Below are positions 36,571 to 45,509 of a stretch of 64,000 nt of DNA, one piece after another. A program made the translations under genes and the position numbers. The stretch comes from Bog-473 sp963770645 (GTDB lineage: Bacteria; Actinomycetota; Acidimicrobiia; Acidimicrobiales; RAAP-2). Within the stretch, counting starts at the first letter, position 1; each line of letters opens with the position of its first letter. The stretch spans positions 248,001 through 312,000 of the forward strand of contig CAVYQL010000002.1 in assembly GCA_963770645.1 (NCBI GenBank), read 5' to 3'. A model generated the notes under the pieces. That model was not told the DNA's origin, ran no database searches, and worked only from the letters and a program-made list of their open reading frames with translations.

Positions 36571-38091
36571 TCAGCGCGGCGGGGTCGACGGAAGCGGCGA
36601 GGGCCGCAGTGGCGGGCCGTTCAGCGCGGTGTGGTAGGTCGCCCGGTGCCCGAAGTGAATCGGGGTGGCGGGGTTGCGGATCGTGAGCACGGCGAGCAGC
36701 CCACCCGCCGCGCAGGTGGCGGCCGAGATGAAGATGGCAATGCGGAACCCGCTGGCCAGCTCCGCCGGGCCGAGCGCGGCCGCACCGGTGAGGCCGGCCA
36801 CCAGGGGCAGCACGGCCACGAAGACGAGCCCGGCGGCGCGGGCCACAGTGTTGTTCACGGCCGAGGCCACGCCGGCGTGCTCGGCCGGCGCCGCGCCCAT
36901 CGCCGTCGCGGTCAACGGCGCCACAGTGATGGCCAGGCCGAACCCGAAGAGCAGCACGGCGGGGAAGACCTGGACCCAGTAACTGCCCGGTGTCGTGGCG
37001 CGGGCGAGCAGGGCCAGCCCCGCGGCGACGACGACGGGGCCGACGCTCATCTGCAGGCGGGGCCCGATGCGCGCTGCGAGCTGTCCGGAGCGGGCTGAGA
37101 AGAGCAGCATCACCACCGTCACGGGCAGCAGGGCCAGCCCCGACGCCAGGGGGGTGTAGTGCGCGACGATCTGGAGCTCGACGGGCAGCAGGAAGAGGGC
37201 ACCGCCCAGCGCGCCGTAGACGACGAAGGTCACTGCGTTGGCGCCGCTGAATTGGCGGGAGCGGAACAGGTCGAGCGGCAGCATCGGGTCGGCCCGGCGG
37301 TGCTCGACCAGCAGGAAGGCAGGCGCCGTCAACGCGGCGATCACGATCGCCGTGAGTACCGAGGGACTGCTCCAGCCACGGGTTGGCCCCTCGATGAGGC
37401 CGTAGGTCAGGCCGGCCAGGAAGGCGACGGCCAGCGTGGCACCGGGCACGTCGACGCGCCCGGTGTTGGTGGGGTCGCTGCTCTCAGGCACGTGACGCGC
37501 CGTGAGCACCAGGACGGCGGCCGCAACGGGCACGTTGATGAAGAAGACCCAGCGCCACGACCCGGCCGCAAGGAGGTAGCCCCCGACGAGCGGCCCGGCC
37601 GCGGTGGCGACGCCGCCCAGTCCGGACCAGGCGCCGATCGCGCGCGATCGGTCGTCGGCGCGGAACGAGGCCTGAATGATGGCGAGGCTGCCCGGGGTCA
37701 ACAAGGCGCCCCCGATGCCCTGGACGACGCGGGCGACGATCAGCAGGGGCCCGTTGGGCGCCAGGCCGCAGAGGGCCGAGGACACGGCGAACCAGGCGAT
37801 CCCGATGGAGAAGACACGCTTGCGACCGAAGCGGTCACCGAGCGACCCGCCGAGCAACAAGAAGGCCGCGAGCGTCAGCGAGTACCCGGTGACGACCCAC
37901 TGCAGGGTGCCGACCCCGCCGTGGAAGGAGCGGCCGATGGAGGGAAGTGCGATACCGACGACGGTGGCATCGAGCCCGGCCATGCCCGAGCCGAGCACGG
38001 CGGCTGCGAGCACCCAGCGTCCACGGGCACTGCGGAGCGCCAGCTGGTCGGAGGTGTCGCTGGCGCCCGGCGTTCCTGCCGTCGTACTCAC
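36571..38091 (-). CDS. MFS drug exporter, EmrB/QacA type
   Basis: A 506-residue DHA2-type permease with about 14 hydrophobic segments. Motif A is GGSLGDRFGRKRVFS; the ATVVGIALPSI and GPLVGGYLLAAGSWRWVFFI regions are typical. The GTG start at 38091 overlaps the stop of the PASTA lipoprotein gene (GTGA), so the two proteins are made together. That pairing suggests an exporter that works with a peptidoglycan-binding lipoprotein (inference). It is not closely related to the exporter at 31709-33235 in its loops. Confidence 0.92.
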   Translation of the reverse strand: MSTTAGTPGASDTSDQLALRSARGRWVLAAAVLGSGMAGLDATVVGIALPSIGRSFHGGVGTLQWVVTGYSLTLAAFLLLGGSLGDRFGRKRVFSIGIAWFAVSSALCGLAPNGPLLIVARVVQGIGGALLTPGSLAIIQASFRADDRSRAIGAWSGLGGVATAAGPLVGGYLLAAGSWRWVFFINVPVAAAVLVLTARHVPESSDPTNTGRVDVPGATLAVAFLAGLTYGLIEGPTRGWSSPSVLTAIVIAALTAPAFLLVEHRRADPMLPLDLFRSRQFSGANAVTFVVYGALGGALFLLPVELQIVAHYTPLASGLALLPVTVVMLLFSARSGQLAARIGPRLQMSVGPVVVAAGLALLARATTPGSYWVQVFPAVLLFGFGLAITVAPLTATAMGAAPAEHAGVASAVNNTVARAAGLVFVAVLPLVAGLTGAAALGPAELASGFRIAIFISAATCAAGGLLAVLTIRNPATPIHFGHRATYHTALNGPPLRPSPLPSTPPR

Positions 38092-38807
38092 TGCGGACAG
38101 GCGTGCATCGTGAGCGCGACGGTGGCGCCGGGCCGGAGCGGGGCACCGGGGTGCGGATTCTGAGTCAGCACGACCCCCGTCGTCTGCTGTGTCGTCGTGG
38201 GACTCGCGAGGCTCGAGGCCGTGGACGCGCTCGACACGGGGGTGGACGACGACGTGGTGCTCGACGTCTTCTTCCGCGGCCGCTCGACGGAATAGCAGGC
38301 CCAGGTCAGCCCGGCGCCGGTGATGGTGTCGCTGGCGACGGCGAAGGACAGGCCCACGACGTCGGGCACCACGACGGCGTTGCCGTAGCACCCCGACCAG
38401 GTGATGCCGACCCGGGTGCCCGCGGGGACCCTGCTCCCCGGTGCGACGGGCACGGCGCCGACGTTCAGGGTGGGTTCCTTGCCGGGGAGTACCAGCGAGT
38501 CCACGACACTCTGGCTGAGAAGCGTGCCCTTGTTGCACGGCTTGTTCACATCCACGCCGAGTAACCCGACGTCTCGTAGCGCTGACCGGGCCGCCGCGAT
38601 CTTCAGCCCGATGATGTTCGGCACGGCGACGCCGGGCTGCGTCGTCACTGCCGCCGACGCCGACGTGATCGCGGTGACGGGCGCTGTCGTCGTGGTGCGA
38701 TGTGCGTGCAGCCCCTGGTCTCCCGACCGGGAGCTGCTGCAGGAGGCGAGGGCGACGGCCAGGAAGGCCCCGATCCCCGTGACGGCGTGTCGTCGCCAGC
38801 GGTGCAT
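38088..38807 (-). CDS. PASTA-domain lipoprotein
   Basis: A 239-residue exported protein with a lipobox (VALASC, residues about 16-21) after a twin-basic signal sequence MHRWRRHAVTG. Two PASTA domains follow (starting PNIIGLKIAAARSALRDVG and PDVVGLSFAVASDTITGAG), with a Ser/Thr-rich linker in the second one that includes SSTTSSSTPVSSASTASSL. PASTA domains usually bind peptidoglycan or beta-lactams as part of kinases or PBPs; here no kinase or transpeptidase domain is present. Start ATG 38807 has a CATGAT box 6 nt upstream. It is coupled to the MFS gene. Confidence 0.85.
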   Translation of the reverse strand: MHRWRRHAVTGIGAFLAVALASCSSSRSGDQGLHAHRTTTTAPVTAITSASAAVTTQPGVAVPNIIGLKIAAARSALRDVGLLGVDVNKPCNKGTLLSQSVVDSLVLPGKEPTLNVGAVPVAPGSRVPAGTRVGITWSGCYGNAVVVPDVVGLSFAVASDTITGAGLTWACYSVERPRKKTSSTTSSSTPVSSASTASSLASPTTTQQTTGVVLTQNPHPGAPLRPGATVALTMHACPQ

Positions 38808-38909
38808 GAGGTCATCATGGCCGCTGCTCGCGGTGGCCTGTCGGGCCAAGGCCAGGACAATTTCGAGGATTTCGGGCGAACGTCACAGTCGGCGCTCGCA
38901 CATGCTGCC

Positions 38910-38915
38910 TATCCT
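38910..38915 (+). promoter_or_regulatory. -10 element of leaderless promoter (GNAT gene)
   Basis: TATCCT, 7 nt before ATG 38923. It points to this ATG, not the in-frame ATG at 38902. Confidence 0.45.
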
Positions 38916-38922
38916 TGAGTCC

Positions 38923-40086
38923 ATGCAGGGGCGGTGTCTGGCGGTCCGCGGCCTGTCCGCCGACACTCTCGAGGCCTGGCGGGGTCTGGCGGGGAGGGCT
39001 TTGGAGCCCAACCCGCTGTGCGAACCCAGCTGCGTCCTGCCCGCCGCGACCCATCTGCAGGACGGTGGTGACATCGAGATCGTGGTGGCCGAAGAAGCCG
39101 GCCGTCTCTTTGGCTGCTGTCCCGTGCGGCCGGTATCGAGGACGGGTCAGCTGCCGATGCGGGCGTTCACGACCGACGTGCGGCGCATGACCTATCTGGG
39201 CACGCCGCTCGTTGACGCCTCGCGGTCGCGTGAGGCGTGCCGGGTCATGTTCGATGCACTGATGGAGCGGCGCCGCTCTGAGCGGACGCACCTCTTCCAC
39301 GTCAAATGGCTGCATGGTGGCGGCCCTGTCGATCTGGCGTTGCGTGGTGCGCTCGACGATCTCGGGCTTCCCGTCTATGTAGCCGAATCGTTCGATCGGC
39401 CGCTCGTGCGACGCCGGCTCGAGGCCACCTACGACGAGGGGTTCAATTCGAAGTACCGCAGCGTGCTGCGCCGCCGCCTCCGCCAGCTCGAGAAGGAGGT
39501 GGGTGGTCCCGTGACGGTGGAGAACGTGCCGAACCGGCCCGGTGTGCTCGATCTCCTCGTGGACCTCGAAGCGCGTGGCTACAAGGGTCGCAGCGGCGTG
39601 GCCATGGCCGGCGTGCCCGGCGAGGTCGAGCAATTCACCGACATGTGCGAGCGCTTTGGCGAGGAGGGACGGCTGCAGGTGCTCACGCTCGAAGGCAACG
39701 GGCACGTCGCGGCCATGCAGCTCTCGCTGCGCGGGGGTGCCGGGCTGTTCGCGCTCAAAGTGACCTATGACGAGGCGCTCGGCGCCTTCGGACCGGGTGT
39801 CCAGATGCAGCTGGGCGCGATCGAGTACTTCCACGAACACACCGACGCCGACTGGATCGACAGCTGCACCTACGAGGGGAACGAGCCCCTGCTCCGCTCG
39901 TACCCGGACCGCCTCAACGTGGTGAGTTATGTCATCCCGCTCGGGGGTGCGCTCCCCTCCGCGCTCGTGCGGGCGCTCCCGACCGTACGCCGGGCCCGCC
40001 AACGCATCGACGCGATCCGGGACCGGAGATCGGGCGCCGGCTCGGAGAAGGAGAAGGAAAAGGAGAAGGAGGACCTCGCCAGCTGA
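38923..40086 (+). CDS. GNAT-family acetyltransferase, CelD/BcsL-like
   Basis: A 387-residue protein resembling the Acetyltransf_6 (CelD/FemAB-like GNAT) group, involved in cell-surface polysaccharide or peptidoglycan modification. Helpful segments are YRSVLRRRLRQLEKEVGGPV, GVAMAGVPGEVEQFTDMCER, then VAAMQLSLRGGAGLFALKV and GPGVQMQLGAIEYFHEH. Its tail has an EKEKEKEKE stretch coded by a GAGAAGGA run (about 40047-40072). ATG 38923 is chosen on the leaderless promoter; 38902 is the alternative. It faces the LCP gene, which fits a cell-envelope role. Confidence 0.78.
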   Translation: MQGRCLAVRGLSADTLEAWRGLAGRALEPNPLCEPSCVLPAATHLQDGGDIEIVVAEEAGRLFGCCPVRPVSRTGQLPMRAFTTDVRRMTYLGTPLVDASRSREACRVMFDALMERRRSERTHLFHVKWLHGGGPVDLALRGALDDLGLPVYVAESFDRPLVRRRLEATYDEGFNSKYRSVLRRRLRQLEKEVGGPVTVENVPNRPGVLDLLVDLEARGYKGRSGVAMAGVPGEVEQFTDMCERFGEEGRLQVLTLEGNGHVAAMQLSLRGGAGLFALKVTYDEALGAFGPGVQMQLGAIEYFHEHTDADWIDSCTYEGNEPLLRSYPDRLNVVSYVIPLGGALPSALVRALPTVRRARQRIDAIRDRRSGAGSEKEKEKEKEDLAS

Positions 40087-40097
40087 CGCCGGCCTGC

Positions 40098-41942
40098 TCA
40101 GGTCGAGTTGGGCGACGGTGTCACCGGAACCGCATCGGCGGCGCAGGCCCGCGGGTCCCACTTGGCGAGCTGGCTCGTCGGCGGATTTGGCGCGGCGATC
40201 GCACCCGCCGCCGATCCCGAGGCCGGGGGGAGCGACGTGGTCGAAGTGGTGCTCGGAGATGTCACAGAGGTGGAGCCCGTCGTGGGCGGAGCAGGGGCGT
40301 TGACGGAGAACTGCGAGCCGGTGACGACGGTGACCTGGGCGCCGTCGACCACCCCGGCGGGGTCGTAGCCCATGACGACCGACCCCGACATGGCGTGTGC
40401 CACCGATTCGGCGGCAGCCTCGGTCTGTGCGTTCCGAGAGCCGTAGTAGACGTAGGTCTCCGAGACGTCACCCACGGGGGCGCTGTCACCCACGCCGACG
40501 ATGTGGAAGCCGAGCGCGGTCAGCGCAGAGGCGGTGTCAGCGGCCTGGTTGTCGGCGCCCGTGCCGTTGAGGACCGAGACGGACACAGACGACGACGCGG
40601 GCAGCGGGGTTCCTGTCATCGAATCGGTCGTCGCCCCGATGCCCAGCAGCTGGTCGATCGCGGCCACGTCCTGTGCCTCGGCGGGGAACTCGACGTCGCC
40701 GTAGCTGTCGCCCTCGTAGAGGAGGCTTCCCCCGGATCCGTTGGGGTCAGAGACGACTTGAACCGGGAGCGTGAGCTGGGGAACCGAGTCGATAGCGATC
40801 GAATGGAAGTCCAACACGAGGTTGACCATGTCACTCGGCGACCACGTCTGGTCGAAGGTCAGGTCAGCCTTGACCGAGTCGATCAGACTGAGGTCGGAGA
40901 TGGGGTTGCCGAGGCCGTGTTGGGCGACCGTGGTGGCCAGGACCCGCAAGAACTCATGGTCTCGCCTGATGCGAGCCAGGTCGCTCTCGGCTTCCGGCGG
41001 CCAGGCGTAGGGGTCGTCCGGATTGGACCCGGACGTCTCGTAGCGCAGGTGGCGAGCTCGCACGACCTGGAGCGCCTGGGTGCCGTTGAGGTGCACGCAG
41101 GCGGCGGCCCGCTGGTTGAGGCCAGAGCTCACCGGCTGGTCGCCGCTCACCCCGCCGCCTGTCGGGGCCCAGTCGAACACCGACACGGGGAACTGCATGT
41201 TGATGCCACCGAGAGAGTCGACGATGTTGGCGAACTGGTCGAAGTCGAGCGAGACCGCATGCTGAATGGGAATGCCGAAGTCCTCCTCGATCGCCGCGAC
41301 GAGCTGGGTGAGGCCCTGGAAGAGACCGGCGTCGATCTTGTTCGGACCGTTGTTGCGGGCGTTGGGAATGAAGAGGTCCCGGGGGATGGAGAGCAGCGCC
41401 AAGCGATGGTGTGCCGGATCGGCGTGCAGGATCATCATCACGTCGCTGTTGATCCCGTTCACCCCCTGCGAGCACAAGCCGTAGGCAGGATTCTGAACAG
41501 TGAGCGCACAGCGAGACGTGGATCCGACCATCAAGATGTTCTCGGTCCCGGCTTCTTTCCCGGAATGAAAGGCGGAGTGGAGCCCGTGGACCGTGATCCG
41601 CTGCAAGTCGTGGGCCAAGTAGTAGAGGTAGCCGGCGCCGGCCGCGACCAAGAGCAGCACCACGGCCAATCCGGCCAGGACCCACCGGCCCCAGCGCCGA
41701 CGCGTGCGGCCGGGGCCGGCACTGTGTCGTCCCCGTCTTCCCCGCGCCGTACGAGTGCGTTCGATTTCGGCACCGAGCGCGTCCAAGCCTGCCAATGCGC
41801 TGGGTGGAGGGGATGGCTCGGGTTCCTCGCCAGTTCGTGCGCCGACGTCGGGATCGACCGGCTCCATCTGCGAACCGAGGGAGCGGAGACCGTCCAGAGG
41901 ATCGGAGTTTCCGCCACCGTTGTCGTGTGTTGGTTTCGACAT
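40098..41942 (-). CDS. LCP-family cell-wall glycopolymer ligase
   Basis: A LytR-CpsA-Psr protein of 614 residues that attaches anionic or arabinogalactan-like polymers to peptidoglycan. It has a cytoplasmic N-terminus (1-90), a transmembrane helix (WVLAGLAVVLLLVAAGAGYL) and an extracytoplasmic LCP domain with SDVMMILHADPAHHRLALLS, IPRDLFIP and the RARHLRYET arginines. A LytR_C domain follows (about 465-545: VSVSVLNGTGADNQAADTAS), then a Ser/Thr/Pro-rich tail. ATG 41942 has a GGTGGGA site; an in-frame GTG at 41948 is less good. Confidence 0.92.
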   Translation of the reverse strand: MSKPTHDNGGGNSDPLDGLRSLGSQMEPVDPDVGARTGEEPEPSPPPSALAGLDALGAEIERTRTARGRRGRHSAGPGRTRRRWGRWVLAGLAVVLLLVAAGAGYLYYLAHDLQRITVHGLHSAFHSGKEAGTENILMVGSTSRCALTVQNPAYGLCSQGVNGINSDVMMILHADPAHHRLALLSIPRDLFIPNARNNGPNKIDAGLFQGLTQLVAAIEEDFGIPIQHAVSLDFDQFANIVDSLGGINMQFPVSVFDWAPTGGGVSGDQPVSSGLNQRAAACVHLNGTQALQVVRARHLRYETSGSNPDDPYAWPPEAESDLARIRRDHEFLRVLATTVAQHGLGNPISDLSLIDSVKADLTFDQTWSPSDMVNLVLDFHSIAIDSVPQLTLPVQVVSDPNGSGGSLLYEGDSYGDVEFPAEAQDVAAIDQLLGIGATTDSMTGTPLPASSSVSVSVLNGTGADNQAADTASALTALGFHIVGVGDSAPVGDVSETYVYYGSRNAQTEAAAESVAHAMSGSVVMGYDPAGVVDGAQVTVVTGSQFSVNAPAPPTTGSTSVTSPSTTSTTSLPPASGSAAGAIAAPNPPTSQLAKWDPRACAADAVPVTPSPNST

Positions 41943-42113
41943 TCCCACCTGTGTCAGTGACGGGTGTTTGAGATGGACTGACGGTGGAGGTTCGGGCGCA
42001 GGCCGTCTCGAACCGTCCAGCCCCGTGAGTGATCCTTGTTACCACACGGCCGTGGCGTAATTCGCGTCATGCCAGGTCATGAGCAGCTCGGTCCGTGCAC
42101 CCAGCTGCTCAGA

Positions 42114-42527
42114 TCATCGGGCTGGCGGATCGCTGAAGTCCATCCGAAGCCGGGTCAGTTTCGACGAGCTGATGCGCCACCCTTCGGATGACTTCTCGTA
42201 CGTCTCGTGGTAGTGGCCGTAGCCGTGGAGTTCCGATCCGTCCGGGAACCGGAGCATGTCCTCCATCGCCCAGACGCCAGTCGCGGTCGTGTGTGATGAG
42301 GTGTCGATCTCAGGGGTGTGGCACTGGTGGACTGTGACGACGTCGCCGATTGCGTCGACGAGGAACTCGAGAAAAGCATCTGCTCCGGTCACGACGCTGC
42401 CGCCCGACGCGCTCGAGTCCACCTCGACGTCCTCAGTGAAGAGTTGTCGGAAGGCCACCCAGTCCTTGGTGTCCATCAGCCGGCAGTAGCGGGCCTTGAG
42501 CTGTTTGATCGCTTCAACATCGTCCAT
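42114..42527 (-). CDS. SnoaL-like/NTF2-like protein
   Basis: A 137-residue cone-fold protein. The N-terminal IKQLKARYCRLMDTKDW and LFTEDVEVDSS, then TVHQCHTPEI and the C-terminal GYGHYHETYEKSSEGWRISS are typical of SnoaL-like small enzymes or ligand-binding proteins, including steroid isomerase and polyketide-cyclase relatives. Which reaction, if any, is unknown. It starts 2 bp after the LuxR-type regulator gene, so they form an operon and the protein may act on the regulator's ligand (inference). Confidence 0.85.
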   Translation of the reverse strand: MDDVEAIKQLKARYCRLMDTKDWVAFRQLFTEDVEVDSSASGGSVVTGADAFLEFLVDAIGDVVTVHQCHTPEIDTSSHTTATGVWAMEDMLRFPDGSELHGYGHYHETYEKSSEGWRISSSKLTRLRMDFSDPPAR

Positions 42528-42529
42528 CG

Positions 42530-43648
42530 TCAAGAATCGGGGGTCGCCGCCGGCTTGAGGAGTTCGAGGAGCTCCGCCTGCGAGTGGACGCCGAACTTCT
42601 TGAAGATGGTCGCCAGGTGGTTCCGAACCGTGCTCTGGCTGATGAACAGCGTGTCGGCGATGGTGGACACGCGTTGACCTTCCAAGAGGAGATTGAGGAT
42701 CTCCCACTGGCGGGTCGTCAACTCTCGGAGCTGCGGGTGTTGTGACGCGCTCCGCAAGCCTTCGAAGGCTTCGAGCACTCCCGCTGCACGGACCTCTGAG
42801 CCGATCCGGCGTAGGTGCATTTCCAGCGAGGCGACCCGGTCGGCCGTGACCTCGGCGGGTCTCTTGGGCCGTCCGACGATCGCGAACACGGACTGTCTGC
42901 GCGCCGTGTTGAACGGGGCAATCAGGAGGGAAATCTCGAGCCACCTTCCGTCCTGATGGGCCATTTGCACGTGCCGAAGCGACAAGGCCTTGAGTTGGGC
43001 GACGCCTGGTCCCCTCGGTATCTCCGAGACGTCGGACGGACGGAACAATGCGAGCAGGTCCGTGCCGATGCACTGTTCGGGAGTACAGCCCGCGATGTCT
43101 TGAATGTCAGCGCTGACCTCGATGATGCGCCACTGATCATCCGCCACCCCGACCGCAATGGGCATCAGGTCGCGCCATGGTGCCGCCGGATCGCGGCCGA
43201 TCTTGGGTACCTCGCTTTGTGGGAGGAGAAGAGCGACGCCTCGGCGCCGACCGTCCAGCTCAATGACGCGAGTCCAGAACTGAATGGGGATGTCCTCCAT
43301 TCCCTCCGGGTGGAGCTGGCGCATGCCTGTCAAGGCGTCCACGTCGCCCGCGGCGATGATGGCTGCCAGTTGCTCGCTGACTGGTCGAGGTGAAAGGAAG
43401 TCGAACACCGGACGGCCGACGAGACGTTCGAGCGGCACGTTGACGAGTGCGGCTGCGGCCTCATTGGCCAGCAGAATCGTCCCCTCCGGCGGGCTCCACA
43501 CCACGACGGGGAACTCGCAGCGATGCAAGGCCAGATGCAGATCTTCCGAACTGGCCTGAGCCATCGGAGCCAGGGCGAGTTCCCGGCCCCCCGCATCGGG
43601 AGGCACGGGTTCTGGGATTCGCTCGGGAGCACCCGAAAGTCCGCCCAT
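42530..43648 (-). CDS. PAS-domain LuxR-type transcriptional regulator
   Basis: A 372-residue regulator with two PAS-like regions (about 30-140 and 160-275; PVVVWSPPEGTILLANEAAA, IPRGPGVAQLKALSLRHV) and a C-terminal LuxR helix-turn-helix (LTTRQWEILNLLLEGQRVST, then TVRNHLATIFKKFGVHSQAE). There is no response-regulator receiver domain, so it may sense a ligand, light or redox through PAS. ATG 43648 has a GAGGAGA site. It is divergent from the PAS-GGDEF-EAL gene, so the two PAS proteins may share a signal. Confidence 0.9.
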   Translation of the reverse strand: MGGLSGAPERIPEPVPPDAGGRELALAPMAQASSEDLHLALHRCEFPVVVWSPPEGTILLANEAAAALVNVPLERLVGRPVFDFLSPRPVSEQLAAIIAAGDVDALTGMRQLHPEGMEDIPIQFWTRVIELDGRRRGVALLLPQSEVPKIGRDPAAPWRDLMPIAVGVADDQWRIIEVSADIQDIAGCTPEQCIGTDLLALFRPSDVSEIPRGPGVAQLKALSLRHVQMAHQDGRWLEISLLIAPFNTARRQSVFAIVGRPKRPAEVTADRVASLEMHLRRIGSEVRAAGVLEAFEGLRSASQHPQLRELTTRQWEILNLLLEGQRVSTIADTLFISQSTVRNHLATIFKKFGVHSQAELLELLKPAATPDS

Positions 43649-43802
43649 ATCCGTCTCCTCAATCCCGCTGTAGGGAGATGTTAACCGTGCACCTCGCGCT
43701 CACGTGGGTTGCGACACGAGACCCGCCCACCCGGCACTTTGAGCGGTCTGCCTAGGCCAAACAGCGCTCTGTCGATCGAAATCGCCTGGTCGATACCGGA
43801 AA

Positions 43803-45467
43803 ATGCCGCTGGTGTCAGAAATCGAAAGGGGGACAGAAGCAGAAGCGGGCAGCGGCGCGGCATTGCCGCCCGAAATGCGCGCGCTGGCTGACCGTACGAC
43901 ATCACCACTCCTCCTCCTCGACCAGAACGGCAAGATCCGGTACTCGAATCCGGCTGCGGCGGCCCTTGTCGGCTGGAGCCCCTCGTCCCTCAGGGGCACG
44001 CACGTGCTGAACCTGGTTCATCCCGCCGATCGGTCCCGTGTCGAGGAGAGCCTCGAGCGCGTCGTCGTCGGACACAGTTCGGGCGACGCGGTGGAATATC
44101 GGATCAGGGGAGCTGACGGGTCGTGGAAGACCCTTGCCATTGTCGCGACCAACCTGCTCGACTACGCCGGCGCGTCAGGCATCGTGATCAGCGCCACCGA
44201 TGTCACGGCGCTGCGCACCCACGAGGCGTATCTGCGTGCTCTGGCGTTCCAGGACCCGATCACGAATCTGCCCAACCGGCGGAGCCTTCTCGATCGGCTC
44301 CACTCGGAGATGACGAAGGTACAACCGCTCGCCGTCGCCTTCATCGACGTCGACCACTTCAGAAGGATAAACGACTCCCTCGGGCACAGATTCGGTGACA
44401 TGGTGCTCCGAGCCGCGGCCAGCCGGCTCACCCCACTCGTGCCCGCGGACAGCGTCATTGCTCATTTCGCCGCCGACACGTTCGTCGTCGTACTCGTCGG
44501 TCTCGAGTCCGACCGGGCCTTCAGCCTCGTGTGGGAGCTGGTGTGGGGCCTGGCCAGCCCGCTCTATGTCGAGGGGCGCGAGCTCAACCTGACGGCGACC
44601 GCCGGCGTTGCATTGCGGGACCCCGCGACGACGCCCGACTCGATATTGCGAGACGCGGACGCAGCTCTTACCCGGGCGAAGTCCCTGCGGCGAGGTGGCG
44701 TCGAGGTCTTCAACGAGGAAATGCGGACGATGGCGGTCGAACGGCTCGCCATGGAGACGGAACTTCGCCATGCGATCGAGCGCGACGAGCTCGATCTTTT
44801 CGTGCAGCCCGTGATCGCGCTGGCCACGAGGGAAGTCGAGGGTGGCGAAGCACTGGTCCGTTGGATGCGTCGTGGTCGTGATGACGTCAGCCCCGAGGTC
44901 TTCATTGCTCTCGCCGAGGAGACGGGTCTCATCATCTCGATCGGCGATTGGGTCCTGGGTCGAGCATTGGGAATCCTGCGCGCTGGCAGCGTCGAAAGGC
45001 TCAGCGTCAACCTCTCGCCGCGTCAGCTCCTCGAGCCCGGTTTCCCGGCACGGGTGGAACGCCTTTTGCACATGCTCGAGGTGTCGCCCGGCAGGCTGCT
45101 GTTCGAGGTGACCGAGACCTTCGTCGTGGACAACTTCGACCTGGCTTCGGAGTGCTTGGGCAGCCTTCGACAAATGGGATGTTCGGTCGGACTCGACGAC
45201 TTTGGATCGGGCTACTCGTCACTGGGGTACTTGCGCCGACTACCCGTCGACTTCCTCAAACTCGATCGCGCCCTGGTGCAAGACGTGGATACAGACCTCC
45301 AAGCGGCCCGGATTGCCGAGACGATCGTCGCCCTTTCCCGCTCGCTGTCGTTGACCACTATCGCCGAAGGGATCGAGCGCGTGGAGCAAGCTGATGCGCT
45401 CACCACGATGGGGTGTCAGTTCGGGCAGGGCTTTCTCTTTGGCCCGGCGCGCTCGGTCGCGCCGTAG
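43803..45467 (+). CDS. PAS-GGDEF-EAL cyclic-di-GMP protein with degenerate GGDEF
   Basis: A 554-residue cytoplasmic signalling protein. The PAS domain lies at about 25-135 (LLLLDQNGKIRYSNPAAAAL). The GGDEF domain (about 150-300) starts with DPITNLPNRRSL, but the GGDEF signature itself is AADTF (223-227), so cyclase activity is doubtful. The EAL domain (about 310-550) is intact: EAL at 349-351 in GGEALVRW, and DDFGSGYSSLGYL with metal ligands. The protein is probably a c-di-GMP phosphodiesterase, possibly regulated by GTP at the degenerate site. Start ATG 43803. Confidence 0.92.
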   Translation: MPLVSEIERGTEAEAGSGAALPPEMRALADRTTSPLLLLDQNGKIRYSNPAAAALVGWSPSSLRGTHVLNLVHPADRSRVEESLERVVVGHSSGDAVEYRIRGADGSWKTLAIVATNLLDYAGASGIVISATDVTALRTHEAYLRALAFQDPITNLPNRRSLLDRLHSEMTKVQPLAVAFIDVDHFRRINDSLGHRFGDMVLRAAASRLTPLVPADSVIAHFAADTFVVVLVGLESDRAFSLVWELVWGLASPLYVEGRELNLTATAGVALRDPATTPDSILRDADAALTRAKSLRRGGVEVFNEEMRTMAVERLAMETELRHAIERDELDLFVQPVIALATREVEGGEALVRWMRRGRDDVSPEVFIALAEETGLIISIGDWVLGRALGILRAGSVERLSVNLSPRQLLEPGFPARVERLLHMLEVSPGRLLFEVTETFVVDNFDLASECLGSLRQMGCSVGLDDFGSGYSSLGYLRRLPVDFLKLDRALVQDVDTDLQAARIAETIVALSRSLSLTTIAEGIERVEQADALTTMGCQFGQGFLFGPARSVAP

Positions 45468-45509
45468 CGCTCGCCCGCGGGCTCCACCTACGGGTTCCTC
45501 AGCGCAGGA

